Positions 1 to 9,194 are shown, counted from the first letter of the stretch. The stretch: DNA of 42,724 nucleotides from CAZTDD01 sp964612675 (GCA_964612675.1 CAZTDD010000050.1:1-42724), one strand, 5' to 3'. Notes: generated by a model not told the origin, from the letters alone. Numbers and translations are program-made.

Positions 1-55
1 CATGGGCGGCGGCATGGGCGGCGGCATGGGCGGTGGCATGATGGGTGGCTTCTGA
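1..55 (+). CDS. groL: C-terminal tail of GroEL (chaperonin 60), 5' end outside window
   Basis: Only the last codons are present. From position 2 they read MGGGMGGGMGGGMMGGF and then TGA at 53-55. A Gly-Gly-Met repeat at the extreme C-terminus is the hallmark of bacterial GroEL, where the flexible tail lines the folding cavity. This variant uses GGGM units rather than GGM. A strong intrinsic terminator follows 32 bp downstream, as expected at the end of a groES-groEL operon. Another Gly/Met-rich protein end cannot be excluded because the body of the protein lies outside the window. Confidence 0.72.
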   Translation, partial: MGGGMGGGMGGGMMGGF

Positions 56-86
56 TCTATCCCCCGCAAGGTTTGATCGATACGAT

Positions 87-117
87 AAGCCCGAGTGAGA
101 AATCGCTCGGGCTTTTT
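87..117 (+). terminator. Rho-independent terminator after groL
   Basis: AAGCCCGAG (87-95) pairs perfectly with CTCGGGCTT (106-114) across a 10-nt loop, and the T-run extends to 117. It lies between the GroEL stop codon and the start of the next gene, so it separates the two transcription units. Confidence 0.9.
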
Positions 118-144
118 CCTATTCTCTACCGGGAGTACAACACT

Positions 145-3100
145 ATGAGAGCTGTTCGTCTTTTCGTTCTATCGCTCGTCTTCTCCTCCACCGCTTCGCA
201 CTCTCAAATCGTTAATTCTGAAGGTGGTTTCGTCTTCGAAAGCCACTGTGAGGCGATGGCTCAATGGGAAATTCTCGACTTTGGAGGAGACGGACGGTGC
301 GTACTGGAAACCGACACGAGTGTACCCTTCGGTTTCGGATCCAGAGTGCTTCGATTGCGGGGAAATGAGCTCGTGGTTCTCGCAAAAGACGCTTTTTTGG
401 AAGAGGGAACCGTTGTCGTCCTATGGAAGGACGATGAACCGCTGTCAAACGACAGCGATGGAGTCCTCTTGTTCCAAGGCGAATACTCGGACGATCTGGC
501 GACAGAATACAACCTCAAACAGAACAGACCCCACTACTTCGTCGAGCAGGACGCGGATGCCGGTTTCCAAATCAAGTATCATCCAGGCGATTCCGACAAG
601 ATCTATCTCGTGAAAGCACAAAACGGTGTCGGACTCACACAGGGCGAGTGGAACAGAACCGGCTGGATTTGGCAGAAGATCACGATTCGAGACGGATTAC
701 TCAAGGCGAAATTCTGGTCGGCGGCCAAACCGGAACCGGCCGACTGGAATCTCGAACTGCCGGACTGGAAAGCGAAACGGGGACGAGTCGGCCTGCAAGT
801 CTGGTCGGGATATGCGTCCGTAGCCTACTTTGCCGCATCCGAATCGGATATTCGCGTTGCCCCGCCGACCGTTGGTCTCCACGCGCTGCGTTCACGGTAT
901 CCCGTCTCACAGTCCCCCGAGTTCCTACTTTTCTTTAATGTACAAAAAGAAATTCGCGATGCTGTTATTACCTTGAAGACGGGGGACAAGAGCCGGAAGT
1001 TGACAAAAAGCATCTCTCGGGGCTACAGCGAGATCCAAATCGGTTCGGGACCGAACAAACCGCAATTTCCTTTACCCACAGATATCACGGAAGGTGCGAT
1101 GGAATTCAACGTTAGCATCGCAAAAGAGGACGGTGAAGCAGTCGCTACTGTCTCACGGACCGTCGAATTCGTATCGGACGCAGCTCACCGACGAAGATTA
1201 AAAACAATCGAAACACAGGCCAAAGAAAAGAAACAAACCGCCGAACCGAAACAGAGCGACGCTATCCGGGCCTCTTCGGCGTTGTCGCTTCTCGAGATCA
1301 CGAGAGAACATCTATCACAAGGCGATTTCGAATCTTTGGAGCGTTCGTTGGACTATGCCGAACAACTACTCGTTCCTAAAACCGAAATCGTCGACTTCAC
1401 GTGTGAAAACATCCACTTGTCGGCTGCGAGCATGACGCCCGGCGAGACATATACTCTATCCGCGACATGGCGATGTCTTCGCGATTCAATTCCCACGGAC
1501 AATCTACTTGCACGGCTAACCATCACCGATGAACTCTTCGCGGAAACACCCATCGCGGTTCAAAAAGAAATCGCTCCCGGAGAATGGAAAAACAGTACAG
1601 TTAACACTGTTTTCTCTTTTCAGATTCCCGAAGAATTCCCCGCCGGAAGTGTCACCCCCATCAACCGGCCTCCTTTCCGGGAAGGATTTCACAGGCTCTG
1701 GCTCTCTCTTCATCCCGTGGATGAGAATGACCACGAATGGCTGGATCTTCCGCATCCAGCCCGAGGCGATTTCGGTACCTATCATCAGGTCGGCCGTGCA
1801 TATATTTCGCTCATCCCCGTCGAAATTAAAGAATTGAATTGGAATTCCGAGAAACACATGGTGCGAGCGTCTATCCGCAACGGGCACAAATCCACAACCG
1901 AAATCAGCGCCATTCTACGAATTACGACACTTTCAGGCAATGTGATTTTGGAGAAATCGCACTCGACGTCCATGAAACCGAATCAAACATCGGAATTCAG
2001 TTTCTCTGCAGATCGGCTCAATTGGTTCGGTCCACTCCTCATTCAACTGGATGTCTATGACGAACAGGGTTTATTCACGACCGCCGAAACGGAGATCGAT
2101 ATTCCTTCACCGGCCGGGTTGGAGTTTGACATTTCCCGCAAGAATACCGTCGTAAAGAGAAGTGGAGAGTACGCAACCGTGTTACAAATATCCGCCACGT
2201 CCGAGCGGAATAAAGTTTTTGCGAAATCCATTCACATCGATATTTTCAATCAGGAGGGAATCGAGCTTGCATCGACCGAATTGAATCTCCCACGGAAGGA
2301 ACCGCAGGAAGTACAAGTCCAGCCCGGCCTCGGAAAATATACTGTAGTTCTATCCGTTCCGACTGAACACCATGAATTCTATCGAAGAGAATTTCCAGTT
2401 CTCGCTCCTGTTTTTGAAATCAGAGACGGAAAGATCTATTTGAACGGAGAAACATTTATCGTAAAAGGAATCAACTGCCATGGCCTGATTCCTCAAAGTC
2501 CACGTCGCACGCGGCAAATTATGAATATTCTGAAGAAAGTCGGATTCAACATGCTGCGCGGCGATTATCCTCCGCCTTGGCAAATCGATATGGCCGTGGA
2601 AGAGAATCTCGGATGGATGGTCTTGGCCCCGTTTAGCGTGTGTACGACCGATGAGCTGAAGGAACGCCACGCTCCCTATCCGTTCGCGCGCATGTGCGAA
2701 ATCTCAAGACGGTTTATCGAGGTATATCGCGACTTGCCTGGAACGTGGTTTTGGAATTCCTGCAATGAGGTCACGGCGGACATCGATGAACTTCTCGCGG
2801 CGTTGTATCCCATCTATACGGATATCGATCCTTATCGACGTCCGGTTGTCTATGCAAACCTATTCGGACAGGAACGAACCGCGAATCAGGACATCATGGG
2901 AGTGAATTACTATTTCGGACCGCCGAATACTTCCAAAGACAGACAACCGTTGATCGAAAAAAGCATCGGAGAAGCGAACAAGGCGGACATCCCGTGTATA
3001 TACACGGAATGCAATACCTATTACGGCCCGGTCTACTCGCTCGGCAAAGCCGCTGTCGAGGATTTGTACGAATTCGGTGTTGAGAAAGGTATGAGCGGAG

Positions 3101-3510
3101 GTTTTCTCTATCAGCTGCGGGAAGACCAGGATCGTCATCCCGGTGTCATTTCCGGCGATTCGACGCTTTGGCTGAATCCGACGTTTATTACGTCGTTACG
3201 CCGAGCCTTTGCGGATGCCACCGTGGAGATCGATTCGAAACAAGAACAAGAGATCGGTATCAAAGTTATCAACAAACGGCCCTACTCGTTGAGAGAATGT
3301 AAATATACGATCTATTCACAAGGTTCACAAATTGCAGAGGGGCAACTGAACGATTTCGAACCGTATGGAGAGCGGAATATTCCTTTAAAAGAGAAGAGGA
3401 GCGATTCTGCTGTCTATGAAATTGTATTCGATTTCGAGACGCATTACGGGATTCAGAGTCATTTGCAAATGGAGGTATTCCACGGAAGGGAAGCAATAAT
3501 ATACAAATAA
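145..3510 (+). CDS. Exported GH2-like glycoside hydrolase, multidomain
   Basis: A 1121-residue protein. ATG 145 is preferred over upstream in-frame starts because GGGAG (131-135) precedes it and the next residues form a signal peptide (MRAVRLFVLSLVFSSTASHS). Upstream codons would run through the groL terminator. Residues about 40-240 look like a concanavalin/LamG-type beta-sandwich. The middle is a series of Ig-like beta-sandwich segments. From about 775 a TIM barrel begins with the GH2 phrase IYLNGETFIVKGIN. WNSCNE supplies the putative acid/base Glu875 and YTECN the nucleophile Glu955. Their 80-residue spacing suits GH2 retaining enzymes such as beta-galactosidase or beta-glucuronidase. The barrel sits at the C-terminus rather than the centre, so it is an atypical GH2. 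Substrate is unknown; periplasmic or secreted. Confidence 0.75.
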   Translation: MRAVRLFVLSLVFSSTASHSQIVNSEGGFVFESHCEAMAQWEILDFGGDGRCVLETDTSVPFGFGSRVLRLRGNELVVLAKDAFLEEGTVVVLWKDDEPLSNDSDGVLLFQGEYSDDLATEYNLKQNRPHYFVEQDADAGFQIKYHPGDSDKIYLVKAQNGVGLTQGEWNRTGWIWQKITIRDGLLKAKFWSAAKPEPADWNLELPDWKAKRGRVGLQVWSGYASVAYFAASESDIRVAPPTVGLHALRSRYPVSQSPEFLLFFNVQKEIRDAVITLKTGDKSRKLTKSISRGYSEIQIGSGPNKPQFPLPTDITEGAMEFNVSIAKEDGEAVATVSRTVEFVSDAAHRRRLKTIETQAKEKKQTAEPKQSDAIRASSALSLLEITREHLSQGDFESLERSLDYAEQLLVPKTEIVDFTCENIHLSAASMTPGETYTLSATWRCLRDSIPTDNLLARLTITDELFAETPIAVQKEIAPGEWKNSTVNTVFSFQIPEEFPAGSVTPINRPPFREGFHRLWLSLHPVDENDHEWLDLPHPARGDFGTYHQVGRAYISLIPVEIKELNWNSEKHMVRASIRNGHKSTTEISAILRITTLSGNVILEKSHSTSMKPNQTSEFSFSADRLNWFGPLLIQLDVYDEQGLFTTAETEIDIPSPAGLEFDISRKNTVVKRSGEYATVLQISATSERNKVFAKSIHIDIFNQEGIELASTELNLPRKEPQEVQVQPGLGKYTVVLSVPTEHHEFYRREFPVLAPVFEIRDGKIYLNGETFIVKGINCHGLIPQSPRRTRQIMNILKKVGFNMLRGDYPPPWQIDMAVEENLGWMVLAPFSVCTTDELKERHAPYPFARMCEISRRFIEVYRDLPGTWFWNSCNEVTADIDELLAALYPIYTDIDPYRRPVVYANLFGQERTANQDIMGVNYYFGPPNTSKDRQPLIEKSIGEANKADIPCIYTECNTYYGPVYSLGKAAVEDLYEFGVEKGMSGGFLYQLREDQDRHPGVISGDSTLWLNPTFITSLRRAFADATVEIDSKQEQEIGIKVINKRPYSLRECKYTIYSQGSQIAEGQLNDFEPYGERNIPLKEKRSDSAVYEIVFDFETHYGIQSHLQMEVFHGREAIIYK

Positions 3511-3529
3511 TTTGGGAAAGGCGAATGAT

Positions 3530-3601
3530 GGGAGGGCGAATCTCCTGATGAGCCGTCCTTCTTATGCGGGTCCATCGGCTCGGCGGGAGCCTCGCCCTCC
3601 C
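3530..3601. repeat. REP-like palindromic repeat between convergent genes
   Basis: GGGAGGGCGA at 3530-3539 faces TCGCCCTCCC at 3592-3601. The arms continue inward with mismatches (CTCC, then GAGCCG against CGGCTC), giving roughly 26-bp imperfect arms around a loop near 3557-3574. The minus-strand translation contains REGEAPAEP, a phrase I recall from many short spurious proteins in planctomycete-like genomes, which suggests a dispersed family. It lies in the 129-bp gap between two convergent genes and could act as a bidirectional terminator or mRNA stabiliser. Confidence 0.7.
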
Positions 3602-3639
3602 GTACCGGCACGCCTTCCCTGTTACATCGTCTTTCCCAC

Positions 3640-4890
3640 TCACCTCCCCACAACCGCACGAACATTGGCACAATACAGAAACAGTACTCCAAAGAAATAA
3701 TGGTCGATCAAAAGCTGAGCGATACCCGGAGACACATGTTGCGGCTCAACGTCAATTTGGATAACTGCGAGCCCCAGCAGTGTGAGCAAGCCTATTACGA
3801 AGCCTTTTCGCTCCGCCGTGCTTTTGATCAACGCAACAACCGGAAAGAAGGTCCAAGTAAGTGTGTAACCCGCCAGACGCGGGGGCAGCAAAATCGCGGT
3901 CAGTAATACAAGTGACAGAATCTCCGGGGCCAGTTCACCATGTATGCATTCATTTTCACTCCGCGCGATCGCCCAGACACTACAAAGAAAGATCGAGACA
4001 ACGAAAAAAGGAATCAAGAAAGGAGGCAGCCACTCCATCGATATAACCGGTCCTACAAAATAGGTTTCTCCAAAAATGCGCTGAATAACCGTTACCGCCG
4101 AAAAATTGTAAAAACTCTGTGATAATTCATCCCAAAATGAGGCCCAGATCGGACCTCGCAAAAATTGGAATAAATCGAGCACATAATGAATATCGGGTAA
4201 CGAACCGATGATTAGCACAGCCAGGCCCACTGCCGTACCTCGCAAAACATCCCACGCTCTTCGATGAAGCGGATAGAGCAACAAGAGCAAGCAGGTCGGC
4301 TTTACCATCAGGGGTAATATAAATAGAAAGCCCGCAAGCAGCGTTCGTCCTTTTCGCCAAGCGGCAAAGCCGCCGAGAATACCGGTGATTTCGAAAACCG
4401 CCACGTTTCCCGACCCCATATCAAGCCCGAGTGGCTGGTAAACTAGAAGAAGGAAGAGAATAGAACCGACGGAACCGATGGAAATCGGCACGTCGATCAA
4501 GAGTATGACCAGGAAAATACACAGCAAAAGAGAAAGACATTTTAGTATAACCCAAACAAGTCCGGCCCACATCGGGTCCAGTAAGGCAAGCGGAGTAATA
4601 AGGCGAGCGAAGAGAGGAGAGTAGAGGTAGGGTAGTCCGATATACGGCGCATCCGGACGGGATGCATCTTCAGGAACATAAGGACTGCGGCCTTCCATCA
4701 TCGCTTTCGACGCGTCGATATACACATCAAAATCCCAGATGGCATTCCAGGCGGGCACATACCGAGCAAATAGAATGACGATGGCTAGAAATATCAAAAG
4801 GGTGAGCTCCCGCTTCGATGTAAGCGGGCGGCATAGTTCCCGGATGAAACGTACCGGTTTCCCTGCGTCTTTTGATTCTCTGTCTATCAT
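3640..4890 (-). CDS. GT87/DUF2029-like polytopic membrane glycosyltransferase
   Basis: A 416-residue protein with about ten hydrophobic segments. An acidic first loop reads WDFDVYIDASKAMMEGRSPY, matching the typical GT87 pattern (D-x-D/VY..A..L..G..PY) of polyprenyl-phosphate-sugar-dependent mannosyltransferases. A longer open frame reaches 5103 but overlaps the upstream gene and has no membrane character there, so ATG 4890 is chosen; it lies 59 bp after the previous stop. No good Shine-Dalgarno sequence precedes it, so the start is uncertain. Probably cotranscribed with the GH42-like lipoprotein gene. Likely role: adding a sugar to a lipid-linked or envelope glycan on the outer face of the inner membrane. 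Donor and acceptor cannot be told. Confidence 0.75.
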   Translation of the reverse strand: MIDRESKDAGKPVRFIRELCRPLTSKRELTLLIFLAIVILFARYVPAWNAIWDFDVYIDASKAMMEGRSPYVPEDASRPDAPYIGLPYLYSPLFARLITPLALLDPMWAGLVWVILKCLSLLLCIFLVILLIDVPISIGSVGSILFLLLVYQPLGLDMGSGNVAVFEITGILGGFAAWRKGRTLLAGFLFILPLMVKPTCLLLLLYPLHRRAWDVLRGTAVGLAVLIIGSLPDIHYVLDLFQFLRGPIWASFWDELSQSFYNFSAVTVIQRIFGETYFVGPVISMEWLPPFLIPFFVVSIFLCSVWAIARSENECIHGELAPEILSLVLLTAILLPPRLAGYTLTWTFFPVVALIKSTAERKGFVIGLLTLLGLAVIQIDVEPQHVSPGIAQLLIDHYFFGVLFLYCANVRAVVGR

Positions 4891-4949
4891 GTCGAAAGTG
4901 TCACGCGGTTGGAGAGAAAGCTCAAGATACGCATACGTAGGGGTTCGAT

Positions 4950-7289
4950 TCAGATTTTCCCCCGTTCGATAAGCAACAAGCGAAAATCTTCCGTATCGAT
5001 GTCCAGCGGTATGCCAGGTCTCTTGAGTTGGTCTGCAGTCCAGGTCGGCTTTGCTGAAAGCGAACGTATCGCACCGGTGTCCAGCGGATCGCATACGGAC
5101 CACTCGTCCGAGCCAAGCGCCAAGGAGATCCGGAGACGCTGAGGAAATCGATTTCGATTCCGCAGCAGAAGGGCGACACGGTCCTCATAACGGCGATAAC
5201 TGAGCAGAATGTTCGTTGCGAGCACGCCGTCGCTGTCGTGGATCGAGACCGGTTTCTCGATTCCGCACACCTCCAAAAGCCAAGAAAGCACTGTCACCAA
5301 ACGATATCCATGAATGTCCGCCGCCTGATACAAAATCCGCCCTTTGCCCGAAGGTTGTTCCACGAGAACAGGGCGATTCCGGGCGTCTCGGAGAAGCACA
5401 TTCAGCGTTTGGGTGGAGGACACGGTCCGTACGCCCTGCCGAAGGTCGATCTCATCAGGCAAACCGTCCCCTTGAACCTCATCTGAACGGTGAAGAGTAC
5501 TCGCGACGGTATCTTTCTCGCCGAACCTCACGCTGAGATGATTATCGATATTGTTAGGAGGACCATACGGTGTGCGTGACGGTATGGTCGCAGCGACGAC
5601 CAGCTGTCCTCCGCGCACTGTGTATTCTATAAGAAGTTCTGCGATGTCCTCCCTTAAATACTCCATCCCCGCAACAACAAGTACCTCGAATGTGGATAGA
5701 CTTTCCAAAGAGATCGCATTCGACGGCAGGAGAGTCATCGGCCAATGGCTATAGCGAAGGGCTGCATAATATTCCATCGTCTTCTCGGCGATCTTGCGGT
5801 CATAAGCTCTCCTCCGGACATCTCCCCAATTCCACAGAAAACCGATTTTCGGATCGGGGTTCCATGGTTTTGGCAGAACGTCGTCTCGTACTTTTTCGAT
5901 TTCCAGTGCAAAATCAAGAATGCCCCGCAAAGCTTCGGTGTTTCTGGCCAAAGGCAACAGAGCCGAGTATGGATGGCTCTCCGCTTCCTTCTCGAGTCGG
6001 CGTTTTCCGTCCCACCATGCCCAACCGCGCTTTGACCAGGAGAACAACGTCGCTCCGTCATACCCGAGAAGTACGCGGGTCCAGAAATCGTTTCGCGTAG
6101 TCCGCCGCGTTTGTCCTGTCAGATACAACTCATTGTCAAACAACATCCTCTCTCCCGCCAATGCGCACATCAGATCGCTTGAAATGGGAGCGGAAGCCAA
6201 AGGACAGTCAAGCAGGCTCGCCGGTCTCTCCTGCGGGATTTCGCCGGGAGTCCAAACACCTCCATCGGTGGGAGCAAGAACAACCTCCTCCTTGTCGAGT
6301 ATCGTCATAAAATCAACCCCGCAGAGCGGGTCATAAACAAGCCTTTTCGTGGGTTGCACCACACATACGGCATCTGCATCGAACTCTCGAATCGCGTCTC
6401 GTCCAGCGGCGAACAGTTCGACGAACGTGTCCCCAAGATACTCGTCATAATCCAGCCACAAGGCGCAATCCGACATCGGCGAAGGATGGTTTCGGATCTG
6501 GCCCCAGGAATCATAGGAGGCAGCCCACGTTTTGTTGACTTTTTCAAGTGTGCCGTATCGTGCTTTCAGCCACAGAACAAACTCGTCTCTGTGGTCCTCA
6601 GTGAGTGCTCCATAGATCGGTTCGTTGAAAAGCTCGTACAGAAGCACCGGCACGTTCGCATCGCGAAGTCGCTCCGCGTACAGCCGCCAGATCTGCAGCC
6701 AAATCTCGCGTCCTTCGCCGATGGTCCGAAAAGGAACCCAATGGTTCCTGTGGGGATTGATCGCTTCGGGCGGCAATGCGCCCGCGTCGGTTTGACCGGG
6801 AGCGCCGAGAGTCCAGGGCCAGGCAACATAATCGACATAGAAGGGCGCTCGCATTTCGCGAGCCAGCACGCGTACGTACTCCGGATCCTGAGGCACTCGC
6901 GCTTGATAACCGACCAGGTTATAGAACGGCTTTGGGGTTAGGGTGATGGAATAAAGATTGAATCCAAGCCGCCGGAACGATTCGCCGTCCAGAGGCTCTT
7001 CGTAAATCCATCCGACCGAATTCGGATCGTAAAGCCCGTAATCGGGGGGAAGATGAGTTAGTTCACGTTTTCCATACAGGTCGAATCGAGGGTCGTCCTG
7101 GCTGTAGACGCCGATCAAAAAGCTACGGCGTCCGTCCTCGGTTGCGAACGCGCCATCCGCAAGCTTTGGAAAACTACTCTTCAGGGACTGAGGCAACTCC
7201 CGGTAAAGAGGCCACGAAACAAAATCCGGCCGTTCCCCGCAGGAAACGGCCAGAATGATCGACAGGAGCCCTATGAAAAAGTATCGCAC
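4950..7289 (-). CDS. GH42-like beta-galactosidase-type lipoprotein
   Basis: A 779-residue protein starting at GTG 7289, with GAGGGGG about seven bases upstream. Residues 1-17 (MRYFFIGLLSIILAVSC) form a signal peptide ending in a lipobox-like AVSC, so membrane anchoring at Cys17 is likely. A TIM barrel follows: ELFNEP carries the putative acid/base Glu223 (NE pair), and FDNELYLTG supplies a plausible nucleophile Glu387. The 164-residue spacing matches GH42. Residues about 510-660 resemble the GH42 glutamine-amidotransferase-like trimerisation domain (TFEVLVVAGMEYL, then VRGGQLVVAA). A short beta-domain closes the protein. Expected substrate: beta-galactosides or related exposed sugars, at the envelope surface or periplasm. 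First gene of a probable pair with the GT87-like gene. Confidence 0.75.
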   Translation of the reverse strand: MRYFFIGLLSIILAVSCGERPDFVSWPLYRELPQSLKSSFPKLADGAFATEDGRRSFLIGVYSQDDPRFDLYGKRELTHLPPDYGLYDPNSVGWIYEEPLDGESFRRLGFNLYSITLTPKPFYNLVGYQARVPQDPEYVRVLAREMRAPFYVDYVAWPWTLGAPGQTDAGALPPEAINPHRNHWVPFRTIGEGREIWLQIWRLYAERLRDANVPVLLYELFNEPIYGALTEDHRDEFVLWLKARYGTLEKVNKTWAASYDSWGQIRNHPSPMSDCALWLDYDEYLGDTFVELFAAGRDAIREFDADAVCVVQPTKRLVYDPLCGVDFMTILDKEEVVLAPTDGGVWTPGEIPQERPASLLDCPLASAPISSDLMCALAGERMLFDNELYLTGQTRRTTRNDFWTRVLLGYDGATLFSWSKRGWAWWDGKRRLEKEAESHPYSALLPLARNTEALRGILDFALEIEKVRDDVLPKPWNPDPKIGFLWNWGDVRRRAYDRKIAEKTMEYYAALRYSHWPMTLLPSNAISLESLSTFEVLVVAGMEYLREDIAELLIEYTVRGGQLVVAATIPSRTPYGPPNNIDNHLSVRFGEKDTVASTLHRSDEVQGDGLPDEIDLRQGVRTVSSTQTLNVLLRDARNRPVLVEQPSGKGRILYQAADIHGYRLVTVLSWLLEVCGIEKPVSIHDSDGVLATNILLSYRRYEDRVALLLRNRNRFPQRLRISLALGSDEWSVCDPLDTGAIRSLSAKPTWTADQLKRPGIPLDIDTEDFRLLLIERGKI

Positions 7290-7373
7290 TCTTTACCCCC
7301 TCGTCCCTCAGCCGTTGTATCCGTCCGATTGTCTTACTGTGGTTCGGCGGAAGGCCGGGGTAAAGAGAACCGG

Positions 7374-8762
7374 TCACAACTCGATTTCGTATTTGCCCTC
7401 CGAGTTCACGCGCAGGACAACACCCTGTTCCCGAATTTTCCGGATGTAATTGAATGCCATTCTTCGCTTGACACCCAGTCGCCGCATGATCTGCGGAATG
7501 GATTTCGGGCCCGAGGCCAGATAACCGATCAAGGCTTCGGTCTTGCTTTGGTCGGCCGCTCGCGTGCTCTTGTGCGTAGAAGCGTTCTGCAGAATGAGAC
7601 TCATGATGTCGGAAGCGGCGATCGGGACTTGTTTGAGATCGACATCGGTTGCGATCACGCTGGAGAAGGACTGCAATTCGCCGATAAGTCTCTCCATCTG
7701 ACGGCGCTGACGCACGTCCTGAATCGCGAAAGCGATCAAGGCCGTCTTTTCGTTAAACTTATAGAGGGCGCGGGCTACGACTTCCACCGGTACACGGCGG
7801 CGATGAGCGGTCAGCATGGTGGCCGGGAACGTCACCCCCGAGCCGGGCAACCCAAGCGCTTCACGGACCGCATCCCGAACGATGGGCCGCGATTCCCGTG
7901 CGAAGAAGTCATAGACAGTCATTGTTGCGGCGAGATTCTGAGAAATTCCAACCATATCTTTCAGGCCGCCGCTGCAGGAGCATTTTTGCGAATCCGGCCA
8001 GTAAAGAACGAGCAAATCGCCGATCTCGTCAATCGCCCGCCTCAATCCAAGGTGCCGTTCCCTGACCTGATAAAACTCGAATGGATCCCGGCAGATCAAA
8101 GCGTAATGTCTTCCTTGCTCGGTCTGCGATGGAACAAACGTCACTTGGATCATGACTGCGTCGCCATTCTTTGTCTGTATCCACACGTCGAAGTCTCTTG
8201 TTACAACATGAGCGCGGTCGCGATGGAGATGCTGAAGGAGACCCGCATCGATCTTGCTGTCGGCGATCTCTTCCGCGAAGCCGGGGGTGGACCATGTTAC
8301 CCCTCCTCGGCGGTCCACTACCGCCGCATACTGAAGTCCCTCCATCATGCTTTGGGCCTGCGCCAGATCGCCCGCTCGCGCCACAGCGGCGATCTCGTTG
8401 ATCTGCAAACGATCAAACTCGCACACACCGGAGCACAATACAAACGTAATATCCGCCAGCGAGGTCAGGTTGGAACTCCGGTAACAATTGAAGAACTGGT
8501 CAACGATCTCCGGGGGCGGTTCCTCGGAAAACAGGAAGACAGGAACCTTTGTCCATGCAGTCAAGAGTTGCCTCAGATCGGCGGTTCCGAGGTCGTCCGC
8601 GGACTGGAGAATCAGAAGATCGCACGTTTTGTCTTGGTGTCCCCGCAGGAATTCGGAAACTGACGGGTAGGGGACGGTCTCGAAAAGAGTGTTGGCAACT
8701 GACAGGACTTCTTCCGACTCGACTTTGATGAGAACGGCTGTGCGTCGCTGTGAGGTGAACAT
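7374..8762 (-). CDS. Pseudo-receiver / PAS / winged-helix regulator
   Basis: A 462-residue protein. ATG 8762 is chosen because AGAGGAG lies eight bases upstream; a longer frame to 8828 lacks such a site. Residues 1-105 have receiver-like alpha/beta periodicity, but the phospho-acceptor strand reads DLLILQS with Gln where Asp is expected, so phosphorylation is unlikely. Two PAS-like regions follow (about 135-225 and 240-380). The C-terminus (about 395-462) looks like a winged helix: SIPQIMRRLGVKRRMAFNYI, then IREQGVVLR. Inference: a cytoplasmic transcription regulator that senses a small ligand. The Shine-Dalgarno sits in a 5-bp hairpin (AGAGG/CCTCT), which may dampen translation. The target is unknown; its own promoter region is a candidate. 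Confidence 0.62.
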   Translation of the reverse strand: MFTSQRRTAVLIKVESEEVLSVANTLFETVPYPSVSEFLRGHQDKTCDLLILQSADDLGTADLRQLLTAWTKVPVFLFSEEPPPEIVDQFFNCYRSSNLTSLADITFVLCSGVCEFDRLQINEIAAVARAGDLAQAQSMMEGLQYAAVVDRRGGVTWSTPGFAEEIADSKIDAGLLQHLHRDRAHVVTRDFDVWIQTKNGDAVMIQVTFVPSQTEQGRHYALICRDPFEFYQVRERHLGLRRAIDEIGDLLVLYWPDSQKCSCSGGLKDMVGISQNLAATMTVYDFFARESRPIVRDAVREALGLPGSGVTFPATMLTAHRRRVPVEVVARALYKFNEKTALIAFAIQDVRQRRQMERLIGELQSFSSVIATDVDLKQVPIAASDIMSLILQNASTHKSTRAADQSKTEALIGYLASGPKSIPQIMRRLGVKRRMAFNYIRKIREQGVVLRVNSEGKYEIEL

Positions 8763-8927
8763 TAGAGGGGCTCCTCTCGGTAGTGGATACGGCCGCATCG
8801 CCTGGACTATTCGCTCAGCGGAGTGCACTGGACGACCCTAATGCAGACTACCCTCCAAATTCTGCAACCCATTGATTCTACTGGACTAGGGCAACACAAT
8901 TTGCAACGCGGCCTTTTGGACCGTTAC

Positions 8928-8957
8928 AGTATAACATAGACGCGGACTCGGTTTCAA
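8928..8957 (-). promoter_or_regulatory. Probable promoter of the PAS regulator gene
   Basis: On the minus strand TTGAAA (8957-8952) and TATACT (8933-8928) are separated by 18 bp, each one mismatch from the sigma-70 consensus. Transcription would start near 8921, leaving a leader of about 160 nt before ATG 8762. Confidence 0.6.
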
Positions 8958-8975
8958 CTACTCTTTCAACTACTC
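8952..8975. repeat. 12-bp perfect tandem repeat overlapping the -35 box
   Basis: TTTCAACTACTC occurs twice without a gap (8952-8963 and 8964-8975). The copy nearest the regulator contains its -35 hexamer TTGAAA on the minus strand. A 12-bp period is close to one DNA turn, as expected for a dimer or tandem protein sites. Confidence 0.75.
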
Positions 8976-9022
8976 TTATATTTCTGTTTTATTTTTTCTG
9001 TGCCGCGATATCTGTCCCGGAT

Positions 9023-9050
9023 TTGATTGTTTCCGAGAAAGTGGTATAGT
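9023..9050 (+). promoter_or_regulatory. Probable promoter of tRNA-Pro
   Basis: TTGATT (9023-9028) and TATAGT (9045-9050) are 16 bp apart, about 30 bp upstream of the tRNA. The stretch 8763-9081 contains no gene. It holds this promoter, the minus-strand promoter of the regulator and the tandem repeat. Confidence 0.6.
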
Positions 9051-9081
9051 ATTCCTGGAATTGTACAGGTCCGATCAGTAT

Positions 9082-9155
9082 CGGGGCGTGGCGCAGCTTG
9101 GTAGCGTGCTTGAATGGGGTTCAAGTGGTCGCTGGTTCGAATCCAGTCGCCCCGA
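9082..9155 (+). tRNA. tRNA-Pro (anticodon GGG)
   Basis: A full cloverleaf can be folded by eye. The acceptor stem CGGGGCG/CGCCCCG is perfect, the D-arm contains AGCTTGGTA, and the anticodon stem is CTTGA/TCAAG with loop ATGGGGT, giving GGG at 9116-9118 and G37. The T-arm is GCTGG-TTCGAAT-CCAGT with one G-U pair. The discriminator base is A. The 3' CCA is not encoded (ACA follows), so CCA addition is enzymatic. It decodes CCC/CCU proline codons. Confidence 0.95.
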
Positions 9156-9194
9156 CATTTCCGATACTGTTCGAAAACGAGAAATAGGAAGTTT

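Noticed and set aside
3459..3692. 77-residue minus-strand frame with REGEAPAEP
   Set aside because: A translation of the hairpin repeat; no ribosome site and overlapping two real genes.
7329..8663. 444-residue plus-strand open frame
   Set aside because: Antisense shadow of the PAS regulator; the minus frame has domains and a ribosome site, this one has no recognisable motif.
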